Shown: positions 1 to 5,038 of the stretch, one piece after another
How positions within the stretch are numbered: position 1 is the first letter of the stretch
Layout of the letters: each line of letters begins with the position of its first letter
Assembly (NCBI GenBank): GCA_947455695.1
Contig: CANGRN010000153.1
Coordinates: forward strand, 1 to 5,038
DNA length: 5,038 nucleotides
Reading direction: 5' to 3'
Source: Alphaproteobacteria bacterium
Lineage (GTDB): Bacteria; Pseudomonadota; Alphaproteobacteria; Micropepsales; Micropepsaceae
The notes under the pieces: model-generated
Seen by the model: the letters and a program-made list of their open reading frames with translations, nothing else
Databases searched by the model: none
Told to the model about the DNA's origin: nothing
Program-made: the position numbers and the translations under genes

Positions 1-109
1 CTGGTGGCGGTCATGCTGGGACTGGCTGCGGTCAACCGCTTCCGGCTGATGCCGCGCGCGAACGACAGGATGATCGCCCGCAACGCCGTCTTCGAACTGG
101 GCCTGGGGC

Positions 110-1551
<1,442 letters not shown>

Positions 1552-1570
<19 letters not shown>

Positions 1571-3339
1571 TAGCGGTCCTCCCAGCTTTGGCTCAAGCGC
1601 ATCGCGCTGAGAATGACCCCGGCCATCGAATAGGTCTGGGGGAAATTGCCCCACAGCGCACCGGTCTGGGGATGGATGTCCTCGGCCAGCAGGCCATAGG
1701 AATTGCGCAGCGCCAGCGCGTCCTGGTAGCGCTCGCGCGCTTCCTCGCGCCGGCCGAGCGCCGCCAGCGCATCGATCAGCCAGAAGCGGCAGACCAGGAA
1801 TTCGGTTTCGGGCAGGCCGAAATCATCTTCCGCGGCATAGCGCATGACATGACGCCCACGCACCAGGTCATGCTCGATCGCCGCCACGGTGGAGGCAAAG
1901 CGCGGATCGCGGGCGTCGATAAGGCCCAGCTCGGGCAGCAGCAACACGCTGGCATCCATATCCTCGGTGCCTTCGGCAGCGGTGAAGGCACGGCGTTTTT
2001 CATTCCACACCTTGTCCAGCAAGGTCTTGCCGATGGATTCGCTCACGTCATGCCAATAGGCGGCGCGGTCTGTCAGGCCCAGCCGCGCGGCGATGGCGGC
2101 GGTGCGGGACAGGCCTGCCCAGCACATGGCGCCGGAATGGGTGTGCACGCGCTTGCGGCCGCGGAATTCCCAGATGCCGGCATCGGGCTCCAGCGCCAGC
2201 TCTGCGCATTTGCCGGCCATCTTTTCCAGGAGACGGAAAAGGCTTTCATCGCCCGGATTGGGCAACCGCTTGTCAAAGAACATCGGCGTTGCCGCCAGGA
2301 TGACGCTGCCATAGGCGTCATGCTGCACCTGTTCCACCGCGGCGTTGCCGATCCGCACCGGCCCGTGGCCTTCAAAGCCCTTGAGGTCCGGCGCGATCCA
2401 TTCGGTGAGATCGTCCGATGGCACGATGCCGTAGCACGGCGCCAATGTGTCGGTGTTGCCGGCGATGGAGAGGATGTAGGCGATATACTGTTCCATGGCG
2501 CGGGTGGCGCCGATGGCGTTCAGCGCCTTGACCACGAAATAGGCGTCCCGCAGCCAGCAATAGCGGTAATCCCAGTTGCGGCCCGAATGCGGCGCTTCGG
2601 GCAGCGACGTGGTCAGGGCCGCGACGATGCCGCCGGTTTCCTCGAAGGTGGTGAGCTTCAGGGTAATGGCGGCGCGGATCGACGCTTCCTGCCATTCATA
2701 GGCGATGGACAGGCGGCGCACCCATTCGCGCCAATAGCCGTTGGTACGCTCCAGGAAGTCGCGCACGGTGGAGCCGATATCGCCCATGAAAGGCTCATCC
2801 GGCCCGAACACCAGGTGCAGCGGCCGCGTCAGGGCGAAGGGCATCTCCTGCTGGATATAGGAGAGCGGCGCATCGGTGGTCAGCCGCACCAGCGGCGGCT
2901 CGCCATAGGTGACATGGCTGGAGCCCGCGACCTGGCGCCTCATGGGGGTGCCATAGAATTGGGTGGGCCGTACGCGAATGGCGATGCGTGGCAGGCCTGC
3001 GACGGGCTCGATAATGCGCATCAGCTGGGGCGGACGCAGCAACCGGTCGAAATTGCGCAGGCGCGGGGCGAAGTCGGTGATGCGCACTTTTGCGCCATCA
3101 TCGGCGGTCAGGATCGTGACCACCGTGGCGGTGTTGCGATCATATTGCGAAACGGCATCGACCTGCCGGCTCAGCACCACGTCGCAAAACCCCTTTTCTT
3201 CATCGCCCGCGATCAGGCGGCTGAACACCGGATCGGAGTCGAAGCGCGGGAAGCACCACCACACCAGGCGGCCCTGGGCATTGACCAGGGCGGCGATGCG
3301 GCCATTGCCCACCACGGCAAGATCGGCGTTGCCGGTCAT
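1552..3339 (-). CDS. Glycoside hydrolase family 15 protein (glucoamylase/trehalase-like)
   Basis: A complete 595-residue GH15 enzyme without a signal peptide, so cytoplasmic. Residues 1 to about 200 look like the beta-rich N-terminal domain found in trehalase-like GH15 proteins, opening with the typical AVVGNGRIAALVN and DSDPVF segments. The (alpha/alpha)6 catalytic domain follows: RNWDYRYCWLRDA at 254-266 (substrate binding), PVRIGN at 327-332, GIWE at 388-391 with E391 the likely general acid, then AED at 552-554 with E553 the likely general base, and GNFPQ at 564-568. GH15 enzymes are inverting exo-hydrolases that release glucose from starch-like glucans, dextran or trehalose; which one applies here cannot be read from the sequence. 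Lying between otsB and otsA makes trehalose or a related alpha-glucoside the best guess. The start ATG overlaps the otsB stop (ATGA), with a weak AGGGG 4 nt upstream; the 3' end overlaps otsA by 19 bp. The C-terminal motif departs from the usual form: YSM replaces FSH after GNFPQ. Confidence 0.93.
1578..1583 (-). promoter_or_regulatory. Shine-Dalgarno site that sets the TTG start of otsA
   Basis: The minus strand reads GGGAGG here, 7 nt before the TTG at 1570. It lies within the last codons of the GH15 gene (Trp-Glu-Asp). The spacing and strength favour this TTG over the ATG at 1654 and fit translational coupling. Confidence 0.75.
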
Positions 3340-4064
3340 GATGCCCCTGCTTCGGCGGCGCGTGACAGCCAGGCCCGCACCGCGCGGGGTGATTCAAAGA
3401 CATGCTCTGCGCCCGCGAAATGCTTGCCCACCGAAAAGCCCCGCCCGCCCAGCCGCGGCAGGATGCGAAACACGTCCAGATCGGTGGTGTCATCGCCGCC
3501 GAACAGGATGGTGCGGCCGGCGAACGGCTTTTGCTTGGCCAGCGCCGTGACGGCGGTGCCCTTGTCGATGCCATGGGGCCTGGCTTCGATCACCGCCTTG
3601 CCTTCCAGGATTTGCACCTTCTCGGCCTCGAACAGCCTGGCGTGTTTTTCCATGGCGGTCGCCAGAACCGGCTGGGCTTCCGGCGCCAGGCGGTAATGCA
3701 GCGCCAGGGCGCATTTCTTGTCTTCCAGCAGCAGGCCCGGAATATTGGCGGCCAGGCCAACGAAAATGTCGCGCACCGAATCGGGCAGCGGCTGGCTGCG
3801 CGAAACCTGCCCGTCCAGCCCCCGGATCTCGCCGCCATGCGCCCCGATGGCGGCGGGACGGAAGGGCGCGAACAGGTTATCGATGCTGGCCAGCGAGCGC
3901 CCGCTGACAAAAGCCAGGGCGCCGGACAGCTGGTGCGACAAGCGCTCCAGGCTGCGCAGCAATTCGCGCGGCACCTTGACGCGATCGGGCGTGCGCGCCA
4001 GATCCAGCAACGTACCGTCAATGTCCAAAAACAGGGCGGTGTTTCCACCCACCGGCGGCATCAT
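3336..4064 (-). CDS. otsB: Trehalose-6-phosphate phosphatase, OtsB
   Basis: A 242-residue cytoplasmic HAD-superfamily phosphatase that converts trehalose-6-phosphate to trehalose, the second step after OtsA. All HAD motifs are visible: motif I FLDIDGTL with nucleophile D14 and acid/base D16; motif II SGRS at 54-57; motif III Lys168 in GIDKG; motif IV GDDTTD at 190-195, which binds Mg2+. The HGGE at 76-79 in the cap region is also typical of trehalose phosphatases. Length is normal for bacterial OtsB. Two adjacent ATG codons (4064 and 4061) could start it; GGAAAG (minus strand, 4070-4075) lies 5 nt before the first and 8 nt before the second, so the second is equally possible and would make the protein one residue shorter. 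It is the first gene after the predicted EcfG promoter, with a leader of roughly 65 nt, and its TGA stop overlaps the ATG of the GH15 gene. Confidence 0.96.
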   Translation of the reverse strand: MMPPVGGNTALFLDIDGTLLDLARTPDRVKVPRELLRSLERLSHQLSGALAFVSGRSLASIDNLFAPFRPAAIGAHGGEIRGLDGQVSRSQPLPDSVRDIFVGLAANIPGLLLEDKKCALALHYRLAPEAQPVLATAMEKHARLFEAEKVQILEGKAVIEARPHGIDKGTAVTALAKQKPFAGRTILFGGDDTTDLDVFRILPRLGGRGFSVGKHFAGAEHVFESPRAVRAWLSRAAEAGAS

Positions 4065-4118
4065 CAGGGCTTTCCGTTCGCTGCGGCCCGTGCTTCACAA
4101 AACGGCAATGAAATGGGC

Positions 4119-4138
4119 TTCGATCCAATGGGATCGAA
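4119..4138. repeat. Perfect 8-bp inverted repeat with 4-nt centre, possible operator
   Basis: The arms TTCGATCC (4119-4126) and GGATCGAA (4131-4138) are perfectly complementary and flank a 4-nt centre, AATG on the plus strand. One end touches the -10 element of the predicted EcfG promoter, and the expected transcription start falls near the centre. Only about half of it would then be transcribed from that promoter, so a protein-binding operator is more likely than an RNA hairpin for this transcript. For RNA reading through from the ROK kinase gene it could form a hairpin, but no clear U-tract follows, so a standard intrinsic terminator is not supported. Confidence 0.5.
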
Positions 4139-4163
4139 ACGCGCAGGCAGGCGATCGGGTTCC
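4138..4163 (-). promoter_or_regulatory. Predicted sigma-EcfG (general stress response) promoter for otsB-GH15-otsA
   Basis: The minus strand reads GGAAC (4159-4163), a 17-nt spacer, then CGTT (4138-4141). This equals the consensus described for alphaproteobacterial EcfG sigma factors (GGAAC, 16-17 nt, CGTT), which direct the PhyR-NepR-EcfG general stress response. The -35 element begins two bases after the ROK kinase stop codon, inside the only noncoding gap of the window and pointing toward otsB. The expected transcription start is near 4130. otsA/otsB genes are known EcfG targets in several alphaproteobacteria, so motif and function agree. With nine fixed bases and two allowed spacings, chance matches in a window this size are expected well below one (about 0.08 assuming even base composition). 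Confidence 0.75.
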
Positions 4164-4164
4164 G

Positions 4165-4875
4165 TTATTTTCTGGGGTGCTTCCAGGCAAACGCGCCACC
4201 TTCCATCCCCGCATCATTGGAGACGATGGTCACATTGCGCGGCAGCTTGAATGTCACATCGGAGGAATTGCCGCCGCCGAGATACAGATGGTCATAGTTG
4301 AACACGGTCTGCAAGACGGCAATCAATTTCTTGATGCGCTTGTTCCAGCGCGCGCTGCCGATCTTGCGGCGGGTTGCGTCACCCACCACCACGTCGAAAT
4401 CATTCTTGGGATGCATCGCCAGATGCGCCAGGTCCATGTGCGGCATCAACTCCCCGTCGCGAAACCAGGCAGTACCGAACCCGGTCCCCAGCGTGCAGAC
4501 CAGTTCCAGCCCCTTGCCCTTGATCACCGCCAGGCCCTGGACGTCGGCATCGTTGAGAAGCTTGACCGGCTTCTTCAATTTCTTCTGCATCGCCGCCGCC
4601 AGGGCGAAGCCTTTCCAGTCCTCTGTGCCGAAATTGGGCGCACTGATCACCTTGCCGTGCTTGACGGCGCCGGGAAACCCGATGGTGACGTGGTCGTAGG
4701 TTCCGAGTGGCGCCACCAGCCTGACCAGCGCCGCCACGATCTGGCGCGGCTTGCGCTGCTTGGGCGTCTTGATCCGCACCCGCTTGGCGACATACCGCCC
4801 GCGCGGCGTAATGACGGCGGCCTTGAGGCCGGAGCCGCCCACATCGATGCAAAGAATCTGTTTAGCGGCGGGCAC
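4165..4875 (-). CDS. ROK-family sugar kinase, polyphosphate-glucokinase-like
   Basis: A 236-residue cytoplasmic kinase of the ROK/ASKHA fold. Visible motifs are the phosphate-1 loop DVGGSGLK (11-18), GFPGAV (66-71), LNDAD (107-111) with D109 the likely catalytic base, the phosphate-2 loop TLGTGFGTAWF (128-138) and the late glycine loop LGGGNSSD (199-206). Length, the GFPG and LNDAD motifs and the absence of the ROK zinc-cysteine motif resemble polyphosphate glucokinases, which phosphorylate glucose using polyphosphate or ATP; several Lys/Arg clusters (98-105, 169-183) would suit an acidic polymer, but that is inference. The sugar-contacting E-x-G-H motif reads DLAH (148-151), so the sugar may differ. 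The GTG start at 4875 has AGAGGA 9 nt upstream and overlaps the preceding GH15 gene by 14 bp, implying coupling. The role suggested by the neighbours is to turn glucose released by GH15 enzymes into glucose-6-phosphate, an OtsA substrate. Confidence 0.85.
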   Translation of the reverse strand: MPAAKQILCIDVGGSGLKAAVITPRGRYVAKRVRIKTPKQRKPRQIVAALVRLVAPLGTYDHVTIGFPGAVKHGKVISAPNFGTEDWKGFALAAAMQKKLKKPVKLLNDADVQGLAVIKGKGLELVCTLGTGFGTAWFRDGELMPHMDLAHLAMHPKNDFDVVVGDATRRKIGSARWNKRIKKLIAVLQTVFNYDHLYLGGGNSSDVTFKLPRNVTIVSNDAGMEGGAFAWKHPRK

Positions 4876-5038
4876 GGGGGCGGGTCCTCTTCTTCGTGGC
4901 CGAGTTCATCATCAGGTTCAGGGCCGTATTGACAAGGGCGACGTGGGAAAACGCCTGGGGAAAGTTGCCCAGCATGCGCTTGTCGTCCGGATCATATTCT
5001 TCGGCAAAAAGACCCACATCATTGGCCAGGCGGCGCAA
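4862..5038 (-). CDS. Glycoside hydrolase family 15 protein, C-terminal fragment (second GH15)
   Basis: The last 58 codons of a gene whose 5' part lies beyond the right edge; it stops at TAA 4862-4864. The fragment holds the hallmark C-terminal GH15 segment: LFAEEYDP, with the first Glu of the EE pair the expected catalytic general base, followed by MLGNFPQAFSHVALVNTALNL. This is the family's usual form and differs clearly from the equivalent part of the complete GH15 protein in this window (LLAEDIHP and GNFPQTYSM), so the two are distinct paralogues rather than a recent duplication. The protein ends in a short basic tail (KKRTRPRARR), whose codons also carry the ribosome site and start of the ROK kinase gene. 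It most likely releases glucose from an alpha-glucoside; the substrate cannot be told from this part. Confidence 0.88.
   Translation of the reverse strand: MRRLANDVGLFAEEYDPDDKRMLGNFPQAFSHVALVNTALNLMMNSATKKRTRPRARR
4885..4890 (-). promoter_or_regulatory. Shine-Dalgarno site for the GTG start of the ROK kinase
   Basis: The minus strand reads AGAGGA here, 9 nt before the GTG at 4875. It sits within the Lys-Arg codons near the end of the upstream GH15 gene, so translation of the two genes is probably coupled. Confidence 0.7.

Noticed and set aside
1588..3696. A 702-codon open frame on the plus strand, opposite the GH15 and otsB genes
   Set aside because: It is antisense to two genes with intact catalytic motifs. 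Its translation shows no recognisable domain and is rich in Gly, Ala, Arg, Gln and His, as expected for a mirror frame of high-GC coding DNA.
4119..4138. The inverted repeat as an intrinsic terminator for the ROK kinase transcript
   Set aside because: The stem is only 8 bp and half GC, and no run of T follows it on the minus strand. Its position against the predicted -10 element fits an operator better.
4698..4703. Other GGAAC-like sites on the minus strand, for example within the ROK kinase gene, as further EcfG promoters
   Set aside because: No CGTT follows at 16-17 nt for the sites I checked by eye, so only the intergenic match stands.
3718..4932. A 404-codon open frame on the plus strand, spanning otsB, the intergenic gap and the ROK kinase
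   Set aside because: It runs across the noncoding gap and two well-supported genes on the other strand, and its translation has no coherent domain.

Overview
The window is GC-rich, gene-dense DNA, most likely from an alphaproteobacterium. The main support is a close match to the promoter of the alphaproteobacterial general-stress sigma factor EcfG (GGAAC-N17-CGTT). Tightly overlapping genes and non-ATG starts (GTG, TTG) fit a high-GC genome. The exact taxon cannot be read from the sequence.

Almost the whole window is one minus-strand trehalose/glucan module. In transcription order, from right to left, it holds: (1) the C-terminal 58 residues of a glycoside hydrolase family 15 (GH15) enzyme, cut by the window edge; (2) a ROK-family sugar kinase resembling polyphosphate glucokinase, whose GTG start overlaps the end of the first gene; (3) a gap of about 100 bp with a predicted EcfG promoter and a 20-bp palindrome over the expected transcription start; (4) otsB, trehalose-6-phosphate phosphatase; (5) a second, complete GH15 enzyme, joined to otsB by an ATGA overlap; (6) otsA, trehalose-6-phosphate synthase, starting at a TTG inside the end of the GH15 gene. 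At the left edge lies the plus-strand C-terminus of a CopD-like copper-transport membrane protein, whose 3' end overlaps the 3' end of otsA by 53 bp.

The genes suggest a connected pathway. OtsA makes trehalose-6-phosphate from UDP-glucose and glucose-6-phosphate, and OtsB dephosphorylates it to trehalose. The GH15 enzymes probably release glucose from trehalose or alpha-glucans, and the ROK kinase could return that glucose to glucose-6-phosphate. The promoter places at least otsB, the second GH15 gene and otsA under general stress control, which fits the role of trehalose as a stress protectant. OtsA and OtsB are recognised with high confidence. The substrates of the GH15 enzymes and the kinase are inference. 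The parts that invite follow-up are the promoter/palindrome pair, the hydrolase embedded inside a trehalose synthesis operon, and the altered sugar-binding motif of the kinase.
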